64,000 nt of DNA from the NCBI RefSeq assembly GCF_016545825.1, contig NC_052617.1, positions 72,001-136,000 of the forward strand. The letters are read 5' to 3'. Source of the DNA: Eucalyptus grandis (taxonomy: Eukaryota; Streptophyta; Magnoliopsida; Myrtales; Myrtaceae). Of this stretch, positions 21,995 through 34,177 are shown piece by piece. Position 1 is the stretch's first letter; every line of letters starts with the position of its first letter. The notes under the pieces are model-generated. The model searched no databases. It saw only the letters and a list, made by a program, of their open reading frames with translations, and was not told the DNA's origin. Position numbers and translations under genes: made by a program.

Positions 21995-22579
21995 TAATTA
22001 AAAAAAAATATTCAAAGTTGAAAACAAACCTAAAGGAACCTTAGGCTAAAAATTAAGCTTTGCATCTAATCTATAATCAAATTCTTTTAATATAATTTTT
22101 AAATAAATTTACTAATATATATTTTTTACATTACTCTCAACATGAAAATGTTAAAGGTTATATATAGTCATTGTTTTTTTTTTTACAATTTTAAACATAC
22201 TAAAACTAAAAAACTTAATTTGATCATACTAAAGGGTTTTTCAAATATATGTTTACCAAATAGTCTTGTATTTTCCTAAAGTATTTTTCAGTTATAGTTT
22301 ACCAAACAGTCTAGCATTTCAGGAAACCCTTTTACCTCAAATGTATATACATTCTCCCAATGACATTTCCCCAAAACCGAACCAAACGAGCCGAAGGGCC
22401 CAACTCTATTTGGCTGGTGAAGAGAAGACAAGAGAGATAGGAATTAGTTTGCTCGAGATATTTTCTCGGAGTACAAAGGTATCGTTCTGGATATATTTGA
22501 TCTCATTACCCATTTATTACACTGACACGAAACTCTTAATATCATTAGGATTATTCTTTCTTCGTCGTCAATGAAGGAC
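21995..22579. other. Spacer between Gypsy-1 and CYP82 copy 2
   Basis: AT-rich, no gene seen. The part ending CCAAACGAGCC near 22390 resembles an inverted version of GGCCCCATTTGATTC at about 2800, on the other side of Gypsy-1. The two may be ends of one older element that Gypsy-1 entered. Confidence 0.4.
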
Positions 22580-23908
22580 CTAATTTACAGAAGATCCAAA
22601 TTCCTCGTAAGCAGAAGGAGACAAGCGCGGCCTCACCATGACTTCAAGCGGAGTGGCCTTGTCGATGGTCAGCCCAGCCACAGCAGTCATATCCACAGCG
22701 TCATTGTCCTGATCGGTCCTCACATCAAACCCATGCAATAAACTGGCCAGTCTCAGTTGCGCCATTTGAAGCCCGAAGCTTGCCCCGGGACAAGCCAGGC
22801 GGCCGGCCCGAATGGGATGAGCTCGAAGTGCTGGCCCTTCACGTCCACGTCCTTATGCGCACCGGTCAAGAACCGCTCGGGCTCAAACTCATCAGGCCGC
22901 TCCCAGACGCGCGAGTCCCTCTGGAGCTTCCACAGGTTGACGATCAGCCTCGTGCCCGCAGGCACGCGGTACCCTCCGATGGTGCAGTCCTGGGTGACCT
23001 CGCGCATGCCCGAGAGCAGGGCGGGCGGGTGGAAGCGGAGGGTCTCTTTGACTATGGCCTGCACGTAGGCGAGCTTGATCAGGTCGGACTCCTTGACCAT
23101 CCTGTGCCTTCCTACGTGGACGTCCTGCTCAGCTTGGGTCCTCTTGATGGCGAGCGGGTTGTTCAGGAGCAAGGCGAGAGCCCATGTTAGGGTGATGGCG
23201 GTCGTGTCCGTGCCTCCTGCGATCATACTCTGCAGCATCAATGAATAAATGTAGTTACGAGATTATTGCTAATATTAAAGTTGGGAACATAAGATATGTC
23301 TCTCTGCGTGATTATTTTTCTTGATTGTGTAACACGCCGAAAGCTTGTGAAATTGTGCAGCATCCATATATTCGGGTTTAAAGCCTTCAAAAATGAAGTA
23401 AATCCGATGCGGCAAGGAAAAGGTAGCGTAAGAAATGCGTATCTAATACCATGGTCGTGGCTTTGTTATCGTATCAGCATCAACATCCTCTGGTTTAGTA
23501 CTCAACACGGACCGAAAGCAGAACGTCCATGAAGTTCTGCTCGACATTAACACCCCCGACGATGATTCCTCCTCCTTTTTCTTCTGGCGATGCTCCTCCA
23601 ACCATTCCTGAATCATACTGTCCACCTCCTTCGCCGTCCTCTTCATGGCCTTCCGATGCCCTCCCACGTCAAGCCACTCCAAAAAAGGGACCGCGTCCGC
23701 CATCACGAACAGCCCCGCCAGGTGGAACAAACTCCTTCATTGCCTTTTGGCACCGCCCCGCCTTCCCTTCGTCGCCTGCCGTCGCACTGCTGATGGATAG
23801 CGCTTCCCTACGACCATTCGTAGGATCACGTTGAGGCTCAAGTCCCCGAACCACTTTTTCATCTCTAACTGCGCATGGTCCGTGCCATCTTTCGTCTCGA
23901 TCCACCTC
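22580..23908 (-). pseudogene. CYP82 copy 2, exons 2 and 3 (pseudogene)
   Basis: Exon 2 is 23908-23450 (acceptor CTGATCAG/GAGG, donor ATG/GTATTAG) and exon 3 is 23229-22580 (acceptor CTGCAG/AGTATG), the same junctions as the gene at 1-1703. Exon 3 keeps AGGTDTT, KETLR and FEPERF. The haem loop is frameshifted: after PFG one base is missing, so the CPGASFG part is in the next frame (about 22785). Exon 2 has several more frame changes (near 23550, 23495, 23460 and 23740). Exon 1 of the same gene is 49523-50028; the Copia at 24085-49134 lies in intron 1 between them. The pieces are joined by orientation, splice phase, intron homology and the ATTAG duplication. The gene is therefore dead through both lesions and insertion. 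Confidence 0.9.
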
Positions 23909-24084
23909 CTGATCAGGGAGTGGTAGTTTTTGTGAGCAAGTGAGTATCAATTTGTGCCCAGCCGTATCTATTAGTCAACCCAAAAATTTAAGTTTATAAA
24001 TAAACAAATACCATATTCATACCAAGAGCATATAAAACGTAGACGAGCATTTTGAGATACTTTAACACTCCCAAGTGACATTAG

Positions 24085-24641
24085 TGTAGAAAATTTCCTA
24101 TAATATGGGCTTACATTAATTAATTGATTTTCTATTTTAAATAATCGGGTTAATGGATATTCCAATATTTATTAAACCCTAAAGTGATTTGATTGAATTG
24201 GATATTGGCATCTATTGTTAACGGGCCTAGTTGAGCAGCAAAGTGTAGGCAATTGTGTTTCACTAAAGCCCGTAATGGAAAGGGCCCAGTTGACACGCTG
24301 TTGATTAGGGTTTGCTAGGTCCCCTCTTTAGCCTATAAAAGGGTAGGTTATTTCTATCAGTTGCTTTAATCCCATTGAAAGTTGCTATATCGAAATAGGT
24401 CAGAGAGGAAGATCTGGTATTCCAATAGATCGATGAGATTCTAGCTTACAGGACGAAGACGAAAAGGCGTAAGCATAGGCTAGCCCAAAACGTGACAGTG
24501 ATCTAGTTTTCTTGAAGTAAAGCAATAGCTCAAATAGGTACGCTTTAATTCCGCTGAATTTATTGATCTTGGTGTTTTACAATCATGTATGGATCCGTTT
24601 GTTCTTAATCGATAAATTGTTTATGAGAATAATATTCTACA
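24085..24641 (+). repeat. Copia 5' LTR
   Basis: 557 bp, TGTAGAAAAT...TTCTACA, homologous to the split 3' LTR (35841-35913 plus 48701-49134). A TATA box lies at 24334-24341. Confidence 0.93.
24334..24341 (+). promoter_or_regulatory. TATA box of the Copia 5' LTR
   Basis: TATAAAAG, conserved at 48877-48884 in the 3' LTR. Confidence 0.65.
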
Positions 24642-24643
24642 TG

Positions 24644-24655
24644 TGGTATCAGAGC
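24644..24655 (+). other. Copia primer binding site
   Basis: TGGTATCAGAGC, the standard plant site complementary to the 3' end of initiator tRNA-Met, two bases after the LTR. Confidence 0.9.
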
Positions 24656-26080
24656 AAATCGTATATGATTGTAGAACCCAAATTTTCTTTTTATGGAAAA
24701 ATTCGAAACCCTCCTCTTTGAGCCGAATATGGGCATTATTTTTTCGTGTAGATTTTTTTTGCTTGATTAATCCCGTAACCATAGAGCTTTTGTTCTACAT
24801 GTTGAGATCTTTCCAACCATATATAATTTGCATAATTTCGTTGAGAATTGAGAGAGAATTTTAGATTTGAAATTCTAGGGTTTATGCATGAAAAAAGTTT
24901 TAGAATTTTCGAATTACTTGCAATTGATTGATGTGCAATGCAAATCGTTGTATGGGTATTGTTATATATTTGTTTTAGTATCCTTTGTTGTATTAAATTG
25001 AGTTTTTAGGGCTTAAATTTAAGAAAACCTAATTTTCGGCCATGGGAGGCTTGGTTCCGAAACTTTGAAGCTTACTTGTGATAGATTTAGTTGGTTTTTC
25101 TTCGTTTAATTCATTATATTCAATCATATTGATGTTATATGCAATATCCATGGATAAATTTCATATAAAAAAATCAGTGTTTCTATTGTATTTTGGAGCT
25201 TCGGGTCGAAACCGGGTCGTGCGACCCGGTTTGCTGCAAATTCTTGACCCGGCTGGAGGTTGAAGAAGACCTCCAGCCGGGCCGGGCTCAGTGGATGGGC
25301 GTAAGCCCATCCTGCCTTAATTTTATTTTATGTTTAAGGTTCTGGGCGTTTCAAAGTTGGTCTGGGCCCACGCCCAGAAACTTTCTTTTCTTGGTTCATG
25401 GGCGTGAGCCCAAAACCAAAATAAGAACAAATTTTATAATGGGCCTAAAAGAGTGAAAAGAACAGCTTGGGCCGCGCGCACGTCAGGCCCCGTGTTTTGA
25501 TTCGGGCTGCTCGCGGGTCTTGGGCCCACGGGAGTCCAAAATATTTAAATAATATCATAATAATATTATAATAATAATATAATATTAAAAAAATATTTTG
25601 TGGCAAAAATTATTGTTTTGAAAAATGCAATATGATCATTGGAAACACATGTTGTGAAGTGCTTCATATTGTTTGATGAATTTTGGGCATAAATTTTGGA
25701 GTTCCCTATTGATAAAAGATTAATATATACCATTACTCGCTCAAATGGAGTTATTGTGTATATTAATTTGGAAAAATAGAATGAAATTTATACCCATATT
25801 TAAAAGATGGGGATGTATAATTGAAAAATATTTATCTACCCAAAGGGGATAAATGTTTTGAAAATTATATGCAATTCCCCTCTATGTTGATATTATGGAG
25901 ATGTATGATTTAAAGGATTTGTCTGCCCAAAGGGGATGGATCCTTGACAATTATATGTAATTCTCCTGTTGTTGCTTTATAAATTTCATGCTGGGAAAAA
26001 TAATTGTGCATTATACACTCAGCCCAAAGGGGAGTTTATGATGTACTAATTATTTTTGTTGAGTTGCTTATTGCCCATAA
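24656..26080 (+). other. Copia leader
   Basis: About 1.4 kb between PBS and gag, with no coding frame of substance. A short stretch around 25240-25500 is GC-richer, and the motif CCCAAAGGGGA(T) recurs at about 25840, 25927 and 26024. Confidence 0.6.
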
Positions 26081-27139
26081 TTGATCTTATTGCATTATGT
26101 GTGTCAAACAGTTACCTTTGCTGTAAATAACAACAATGCCACGGTTGAAATGTTAACTGGATCGAACTTCAAGAGATGGAAGCAAGATATAGAGTTTGCT
26201 TTGGGCATCGTTGATATGGACTTGGCTCTACGTGAGGATGAACCTGCCATGCCCAATGATCAAAGTACTGTAGATCAAAAGGCCCATTATGCTAGATGGG
26301 AAAAATCTAATCGACTTAGCCTCATAGCTATGAAGAGGTCCATTGCTGAGCATTTGATTAGTGGTTTGCCGGAAGATACGAATGCCAGACAGTTCCTTGA
26401 GGCAGTGGGAGAAAGATATAGAGTCTCAGATAAGGCTGAAGCTGGGAACTTGCTGAGTGAGTTAACAAACATGAGGTATGATGCTGCTATGGGTGTTAGA
26501 GAATTTATATTGAAGATGGTCCACATTCAGTCCAAACTTAAGGCCCATGAAATTGTTCTTTCTGAAAATTATATTGTGCATCAAGCCTTAAATGTTTTGC
26601 CAGCTGAATTTAGCCAGATTAAGACTGCTTATAATGCTCAAAATGAGACATGGAGTATTAATGCCTTGATTACTAAGTGTATGACTGAGGAAGAGAAATT
26701 AAAGAAGGAAAAGTATGAGTCTGCCCACTTAACTACCAATGCCAAGTTGAGTTCATATAGAGGCAAATGGAAGCCTAAGGGGTCAAATGCTCATGGCCCA
26801 AAGAAATGGCAAGGCTTTAGGAAAAATGAGAACTATGTGAGGAATGGAGATAAGGATTTAAAATGTTTTCACTGCAAGAAGCAGGGTCACAAGAGAGCCA
26901 ATTGCTACAAATTTCGAGCTTGGCTAAAAACAAGAAAAGAAAGTCACCAAGGTGAGTTGTTGGTTTGTTTTGAGTCAAATTTGGTTTATGTTCCTTTGGA
27001 TTCTTGGTGGCTTGATTCTAGTGCTACTGTTCATGTGACTACTACCTTACAGGGTCTCACAAATCTAAGGAGTCCAAGTCTGAGGGAGTCAAAGCTTAAA
27101 GTTGGAAACAATCTTTTGGAGTTGATGTGGAGCGCATAG
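26081..27139 (+). pseudogene. Copia Gag and start of protease
   Basis: The UBN2-like Gag core starts with LTGSNFKRWKQDIEFAL. A CCHC zinc knuckle follows as CFHCKKQGHKRANC (about residues 264-277), then the start of protease as WWLDSSATVHVT. The usual active site is D-S/T-G; here the third position is Ser. The frame ends at 27137-27139 because of a one-base change in the T run near 27114-27117; protein similarity continues in the frame of 27127. The true start could be a later Met (residue 24). Confidence 0.88.
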
Positions 27140-28510
27140 GGACAGTTGTTTTGAATTTAGATTCTGGTTTTCAGCTTGTCTTGAACAATGTCTTTTATGT
27201 TCCTAATTTTAGGAGAAACTTAGTATCTCTTTCTTCGCTTGACAAAACTGGATATTGTCTTCATTTTGCGAATAAAATAGTGGATTTGAGTTATGATTCC
27301 AGAATTATTGGGAATTGTGTTTTGTCTGATGGATTACATCGATTATCCTTATCTCCCGATAGACCATATTGCTCTTTCAATGTTGAGAATGTTGTTGCTA
27401 AGAAATCTTTAATCAAAGATAGATCTTCAATGGTATGGCATAAGCGATTAGGGCATATCTCCAAAGAACGAGTAAAGCGACTTGTCGTGGCTGATATTCT
27501 CCCTCCTCTTGACTCAGATGATATTGAGACTTGTATTGATTGTGTGAGGGCAAAATTAACTAAAACAAAGAAGAAATGTGATACTCGCAGTCAAAGTCTA
27601 TTGAAGATAATTCATACTAATATTAGTGGGCAATACTCAACCACCTTGTGTGGAAATATATACTTTATCATGTTCATTGATGATTTCTCCCGTTATTGTT
27701 ATCTTTATCTAATTAAGGAAAAGACCAATGCTCTTGACATGTTTAAAGTGTTTCATACTGAAGTTGAGAAACAATTAGGAAAAATTATCAAGATTGTCAG
27801 ATCTGATCGCGGTGGTGAGTATTATAGGCGATATACTAAGGCTGGACAACAAAAGGGACCATTTGCAAAATATTTGCAAGACTATGGTATTGTTGCTCAA
27901 TATACAATGCCTGGGAGTCCTAAGCAAAATAGTGTAGCTGAACGGCGAAATCGCATACTCATGGAGATGAAACAAAGTATGATGGGCAGTTCTAATTTAC
28001 CTGAATACTTATGGGGTGATGCGATTAAAACGGCAACTTATATATTGAATCGTGTACCTAGTAAATCGGTGCCAAAAACACCTTTTGAATTGTGGACTGG
28101 GAGGAAACCTAGCTTGAATCATTTTCGAGTTTGGGGTTGTCCTGCAAAGGTGAAAATTTATGATCCTTCTCAGAAGAAGACCGAATCCAGGACTACTAGA
28201 TGTTACTTTATTGGATATCCTGATCATTCTAAAGGGTATAGATTTTATTCTTCTACTCGCGGCACTAGAATCGTTGAATCTCAAACTGCCAAATTCCTAG
28301 AATTAGATGTTGCTGAAAAGAGTTCTTCTCAATCTTTCGAAATGGAAGAACCAAATAAAACGGTCTCTATTACATTGCCCATCTTGCATGATGATTCTAT
28401 GCGAGATCCCAACAGATTGGAAATTCAACCGGAAGCAAATACCGAAAATATGATGGTAGATCCTCCCATTACAAATGAAATTCCCCAGATGAATGATGCG
28501 GCTCCAGAAA
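27127..28510 (+). pseudogene. Copia protease end and integrase
   Basis: GAG-pre-integrase zinc domain HKRLGHIS...CIDC, then the integrase core. Of the D-D-E triad, the first Asp position reads HTNISG (Asn), while RSDRGGEY and NSVAERRNR keep the second Asp and the Glu. [14 protein letters not shown] and [21 protein letters not shown] follow, as in plant Copia elements. The frame runs up to the AGAAA duplication at 28506-28510, where the solo LTR entered, and continues in frame at 32329. The read-through end 28511-28554 is LTR sequence and not protein-coding. Confidence 0.9.
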
Positions 28511-29389
28511 TGTGGCATCCCAAAAATTCAAAGCCAAGCCATAAGGTGTGTTAAAGTCTTTAATTAGGTGATAGAATTTCCATGGCTTATGTTTTAGCCA
28601 TTAGTCTTTTGATTGGATGATTTGTGCTTATGGTTGTGCAAATTCAAATTCGATAGATTAATAATTTATGCTTGGCCATGTGATTTAAAAATTAAATTTC
28701 AATAAATAAAATGCCCCAAGACTTTGGCCAAGATAGAATTTGAATTTTGAAATAATTATAGAAAGGAATTCAAAAAAAAAAAAAAAGAGGAAAAGGGGGT
28801 CAAAATTCGAATGGGCCTTAGACCCATTTGGCCTAAGCTTGATGGGCCAAGCTAGTCGGCCCAAGAGGGAGTTCGACCGGCCCATTAAGGGCCCAAAGGG
28901 AGAGGTGGCCGGCCCATGCATGGATCAAGACAAGTGGCACAAAGAAGGCCATGCATTGGTCCATTTAAGTGGCATGTAATCATTAGCAATGATGGAGATT
29001 TGGGGATATAAAGAGAGAGAGAGAAAGGAGAGTGACCGGTTTTTGCTTCATTCGGCCGAGAGAGAGGGTGAGAGAGAGAGAAATCGCGAGAGAGAGGGAG
29101 AGACCAAGAGGGAGAGGAGGCGGAGCCGAGGAGGAGCCGCCATGTGCCGCCGTCCGTTCGCCGTGTACGCCGCCGTACGCCATCGACCGTCCATCCTAGA
29201 GGCAAGTGGAGTCCTATAACTTCTCTTGCATGTTTGTATATGGTTTGCATGTTCGATTTTGGATGTTTTTAGTGAGAAAAACCGAGGTAAGGTTGGTTTG
29301 TTCTCAAGTCGGGTGACTGTTCTTGCTCGGGTTGTGGGAGTCAGTAACTTGTTTGAGCTTTCATGTGTGTTTGGAGTCCCATTTTGGCT

Positions 29390-29990
29390 TCGATGTCTTC
29401 ATGGAAGTTGTAGATAACATCTTTTACTATAACATACTGAAATTTTGTGGAAAATTATGGAGATATGAGGGGTCAAAGTCCTATTCTACGGAGACCCCAG
29501 ATCTGTGAAGTTTTCACTGACCTCTTGTTGGATTATTGATTGCATGTTGATTTTAGTTGAATATTTGACTTCGATGTCTTCATGAAAGTTGTAGATAACA
29601 CCTTAAACTACAACATAATCAAATTTGAAGTGAAATGAACAAGTATAGCCTAGTGAATCGACTAGATCTTGAAGAAGATGGTTCTGGTGATGTATTCCGA
29701 GACACCCGAGACTTCATGGACTTAAATGGTGACCGTAATCTGGTTATTTGACCTATATCTCTTCACGAAACTTGTAAAGGAAACCTTGATACATAACATA
29801 TTAAAATTTCAGAGGAAACGAAAGAGATTAGGTAGGTTAAACCTTAATATTTCGGAGATGTGTATTCTGGACGATGCGGTAAGGATTCCAGAAGCTTCGT
29901 GAGGTTGTACAAAATAATCTATAAGGAATATTGCTTGGAGTTCTTCATGGAAGTTACACGAAAATGTCTTGGCTATCACCCTGTAAAATT
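29390..29990. repeat. Four diverged units of about 180 bp
   Basis: Recognised by TCTTCATGGAAGTTGTAGAT-like blocks at about 29396, 29574, 29758 and 29943, each followed after some 20 nt by an ACATA...AAATTT block. Units 3 and 4 are strongly diverged. Spacing is near 178-185 bp. Confidence 0.65.
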
Positions 29991-30529
29991 TCGTAATTTT
30001 TGGAGGCCGTATGAGTATTTTAATCGAATTTATTTGGAAACTGTGCATTCTGGTTATTATCCGAATATCATGTGCTATTTTGTGGAAATTGTGAAATTCA
30101 ATTTGGCCATGAATTTTGCATGAAATTTTTCATCCTATGGGTTTGTTTAATGATTGTTTGAATATTATTATTTTGGGAAAATCATAGATATTGAATTTAA
30201 TACTTATTTATGAAAATAAATAAATATAATAATAAAATTAAATAATAATAATAATAAAATAATAATAATAAAATAAAAAGGGATTATTTTATTGGCCATA
30301 AATTCCATTGAATTTATTAGTAAATAATTATGCATTGTTGCATGTATGATAAGACATTGGTGTATGTATGACCATGAATTGTGATGCATGTGTGAATCAT
30401 ATGCCATGTTAAATGAGATCAAAGCAATGATAAATGTGGATAATGATAAGTGAGTAAGTGGTTGTGGTGGAGGATGAGGCCGAAATGTACAGAGATGCAT
30501 TGCCGGAATTCCACAGAGATTCAGGATGC

Positions 30530-30790
30530 CCGGAATGTGGGGGGCCGGAAGCCTTGTCGGAGGTCTTTGCCCGAAAGGAATGCCTCGCGATGCCAGGATC
30601 GGGGTGCGAAATGCCTGGCTAGAAGGGTAAAGGCCGAAAGCCCTGTCGGAGGTTTATGCCCGAAGGGAATGCCTCGTGATGCTAGTTGAGATGCGAGATG
30701 CCCAGAATGTGGGGGGCCGGAAGCCCGGTGGCCATGGGATGGCCGGAATGCTGGGAACCCTGTCGGAGGTCTTCGCCCGAAGGGATGATA
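30530..30790. repeat. GC-rich repeat, three partial copies
   Basis: The block CCTGTCGGAGGT...GCCCGAAGGGA occurs at about 30550, 30637 and 30758. GATGCC and GGGGGGCCGGAAGCC segments lie between copies (30539 and 30712). Confidence 0.7.
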
Positions 30791-30839
30791 AAATTGATGA
30801 TATGAGGAATGGGTGATGTGGTGATCAAACTTAAAGATA

Positions 30840-30961
30840 AAAGATGAAAAATGAACCCATGATATGATATGCATGATGATATGCATGATGATGATGATGA
30901 TGATGATGATATGTGATGTGATATGACGATCACCCATGATATGATATGCATGATGATATGC

Positions 30962-30993
<32 letters not shown>

Positions 30994-31450
30994 ATGTGAT
31001 GTGATATGACGATCACCCATGATATGATATGCATGATGATATGCATGATGATGATGATGATGATGATATGTGATGCGATATGATGATCACCCATGATATG
31101 ATATGCATGATGATATGCATGATGATGATATGTGATGTTATATGATGATCACCCATGATATGATATGCATGATATGATATGCATGATGATATGTGATGTG
31201 ATATGATGATCACCCATGATATGATATGCATGATGATGATGATGATGACATGTGATGTGATATGATGATCACTCATGATATGATATGCATGATGATATGC
31301 ATGTTGATGATAATGATGATGATGACATGTATGATGATGATGATGATGATGATATGTGATGTGATATGATGATCTTCCATGATATGATATGCATGATGAT
31401 ATGCATGGTGATGATAATGATGATGATGACATGTATGATGATGATGATAT
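30840..31450. repeat. ATG-rich minisatellite
   Basis: Units of about 60-120 bp beginning with CACCCATGATATGATATGC, followed by ATGATGATATGCATG and a variable (ATG)n run, ending ATGTGATGTGATATGA. About seven units with different (ATG)n lengths. His/Ser-rich and Ile-rich open frames here are repeat artefacts. Confidence 0.9.
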
Positions 31451-32323
31451 ACATGAATGTGTTATGAATTGATATGATGATGCATGATAGTATGCGCATG
31501 GCGGTAAGGTAAGGAATGCCTGCAATGTATGATGATATGCATGATGTTGAGTTGTTATTGGTTCACTGTCTATCTGCTGAGTGGTTGTACTCACCCCTTT
31601 TAGGGAATAACATTTCAGATTAGCAGTATGCCGCTTCCTGCCATCACGCGTGGTGTGTTTTATGGTCTACCATCCGATGTAGAGGTCGAGTGTGCTAAGA
31701 TAGATTGTCCCTCTGTTCCCGGACTGACTTTTATTCGAGTACGTTGTCTAGTGATGTATGACATAGGCTGCTGGGGGCCTGTCATTCGGGAGTTCATTTA
31801 CGTGCACGTTCGTCGGGACGGAGCGATGCGAGGGATGTTGCCGCCGCCACCGCCTGATGCACCGGGTTGGGTGTGAGACCCGCGCGCGCGATGAGTAGGG
31901 GCCAGATCTTTTTGATGTAGATAGCTGACGCTTTCGATGGGGGGTTTTGTGCTCATATGATGTTGAGAGTCGAGGGTCGAGGGTTTCTTTTTGAGGTTTT
32001 AGGCTGGACGTGGCTGAGTCCTAACCTTTCCTTTTGTTGTACCGACCCGAAGGGAATCCCATCTTGTTATATATGTATGTAAGCGAAGTGTCGTGGCATG
32101 TTTATAAAAATCCTGATGTTTAGTGGTGTGTATTTGTATCATGGTTGGTAGGGGGAGAGACGATGATATTTTAATTTGCTTCCGCTAATGAGTCGCGTTG
32201 GGACCGATTGTTTAAAAAAAAAAAAATGTGTCTGCGAATTAGGACACTTCTTCGAAAGAAAGAAAGGTAATGATGTGTAACATCGGCGCTGGTGACAACC
32301 TACGAAGGGTTCGGGGTGTCACA

Positions 32324-34006
32324 AGAAATGCCTATGCGAAGATCACAACGACAAAGAAAACCAACACTTTTAAATGATTATCATGTTTATCTTGGAGAAG
32401 CTAATTTTGACATTGGAAGAGTAGTTGATCCGACGACCTTCAAAGAAGCTCTTAATAGTGATTAGGCAGATAAATGGTTAGGAGCGATGAATGATGAGAT
32501 GATGTCCATGTCAACTAATCAAGTGTGGAAACTAGTTGATTTACCTGATGGGCATAAACCAATCGGCTGCAAATGGGTATTCAAAACTAAGAAAGACAAT
32601 AAAGGCAACATAGAGAGATTCAAGGCAAGGTTAGTCGCAAAAGGGTACACACAGAGAGAAGGTATTGATTATAATGAAGTCTTTTCCCCAGTATCTACTA
32701 AAGACTCTTTTCAGATAATCATGGCTTTGGTGGCTCATTTTGATTTAGAGTTTCATCAAATGGATGTTAAGACAGCTTTTCTAAATGGAGATCTGGATGA
32801 AGAAGTATATATGTAGCAACCTGAAGGGTTTAAAGAAGCCGGAAAGGAGCATATGGTATGCAAACTTCAAAGGTCCATATATGGTCTCAAACAAGCATCA
32901 CGTCAGTGGTACTTAAAATTTCACAAAGTTGTGAGATCATTTGGCTTTGAAGAAAATAAGTTTGATCAATGCATCTACATGAAAGTAAGTGGGAGTAAAT
33001 ATATTTTCTTAGTACTTTATGTAGATGACATTTTACTTGCTAGCATGATGTTGATCTATTGAATGACACCAAAAATTTTCTATCTACAAAGTTTGATATG
33101 AAAGATCTTGGGAAGCCACTTTTGTTCTAGGCATTGAGATTCATCGTGACAGATCTAAGAAGGTTAAGGGTTATCTCGAAAAGTTATATATATCGTGTTT
33201 TGAAAAGATTCAATATGCAGACTTGTAAGTCAGGTGAAGCTCCTGTTGTGAAAAGAGATAAATTGAGCATAGATCAATGCCCCAAGAATGATGTTGAAAA
33301 GGAAGTCATGAAAAATGTTCCATATGCTAGTGCAGTTGGCAGTCTTATGTATGCACAAGTATGTGCCAGACCTGATATTGCTTTTGTTGTGAATACTCTT
33401 GGAAGATATCTGTCGAATCCAGGTCAAGAACATTGGGTTGCAGCTAAGAAGGTGATGAGATATCTACAACGAATAAAGGATTTCATGCTCGTGTATAGCA
33501 GAGTTGAGGACCTAAAAGTGATTGGATATTCATATGCTGATTTTGCTAGTTGTTCAGATGATAGAAAATCAACTTCTGGATATATTTTTATGATGGCTGG
33601 AGGTGCTATTTCTTGGAAGAGCACAAAGCAAACCTTGATTACGAACTCTACAATGTATGCTGAGTTTGTAGCGTGCTACGGCGTGTCGGTTCAAGCAGTT
33701 TGGCTCAAAAATTTGATCTCAGAATTGCGTGTTGTAGACTCTATTGCTAGACCTATGGTGATCTACTGTGACAACATTGCAGCTGTGTTTTATTCCAAGC
33801 ATGACAAGATTAGTAATGCGTCCAAATACATGGAGATCAAATATTATACTATTAAGGACTTGGTCAAAAATGGAGACGTTGTAATTGAAAATATCATAAC
33901 TGAGTCCATGTTGGATGATCCTCTAACAAAAGGCTTACGACCCATTTTGTTTAAAGAACATGTAAAGAATATGGGTGTTTTAGAATCTTTTGATTTCTTT
34001 TGTTAG
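32324..34006 (+). pseudogene. Copia reverse transcriptase and RNase H
   Basis: Continuation of the Copia polyprotein after the solo LTR. RT motifs: WKLVDLPDGHKPIGCKWVFK, FHQMDVKTAFLNG and the catalytic YVDDILLAS (about 33020-33046). RNase H follows with SYADFAS, SWKSTKQ and IYCDNIAA up to the stop at 34006. Lesions: TAG at 32463-32465, TAG at 32814-32816, a frameshift just after YVDDILLAS near 33048 and another near 33130. Confidence 0.9.
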
Positions 34007-34177
34007 TGGGAGTTATATAATTTGTATTTCTGGATATTATAGTTATATGCAGACTGATAATGCTTTTATGATGTCTATTAAAGCATTTATTTTCAATGAT
34101 TGTTGTTATTAATTCTATTGTTATCCTTTCTCCTGTTGACTGAGAAATGGAAATATAAAACAATATCTTTAAAACAA

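Larger units (their letters stand above)
28511..32323. mobile_element. Probable solo LTR inserted in Copia pol
   Basis: 3.8 kb with ends TGTGGCATCC and GGGGTGTCACA, flanked by AGAAA at 28506-28510 and 32324-32328. No gag or pol is inside and there is no internal LTR repeat. Contents in order: a TATA-like GATATAAAG (29005-29013) followed by a (GA)n tract to 29110, four diverged units of about 180 bp (29390-29990), a GC-rich triplicate (30530-30790) and a ATG-rich minisatellite (30840-31450). Then comes CTGCTGAGTGG...ACTCACCCC near 31580, a motif I associate with long Gypsy LTRs. It could also be a non-autonomous element without coding sequence. Orientation is probably plus, from the TATA-like box. 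Confidence 0.75.

Noticed and set aside
28511..28554. End of the Copia integrase frame after 28510
   Set aside because: It is read-through into the inserted LTR; the true continuation is at 32329.
31013..31594. 193-codon His/Ser/Ile-rich frame
   Set aside because: Product of the ATG-rich minisatellite; no domain, and the length depends on repeat number.
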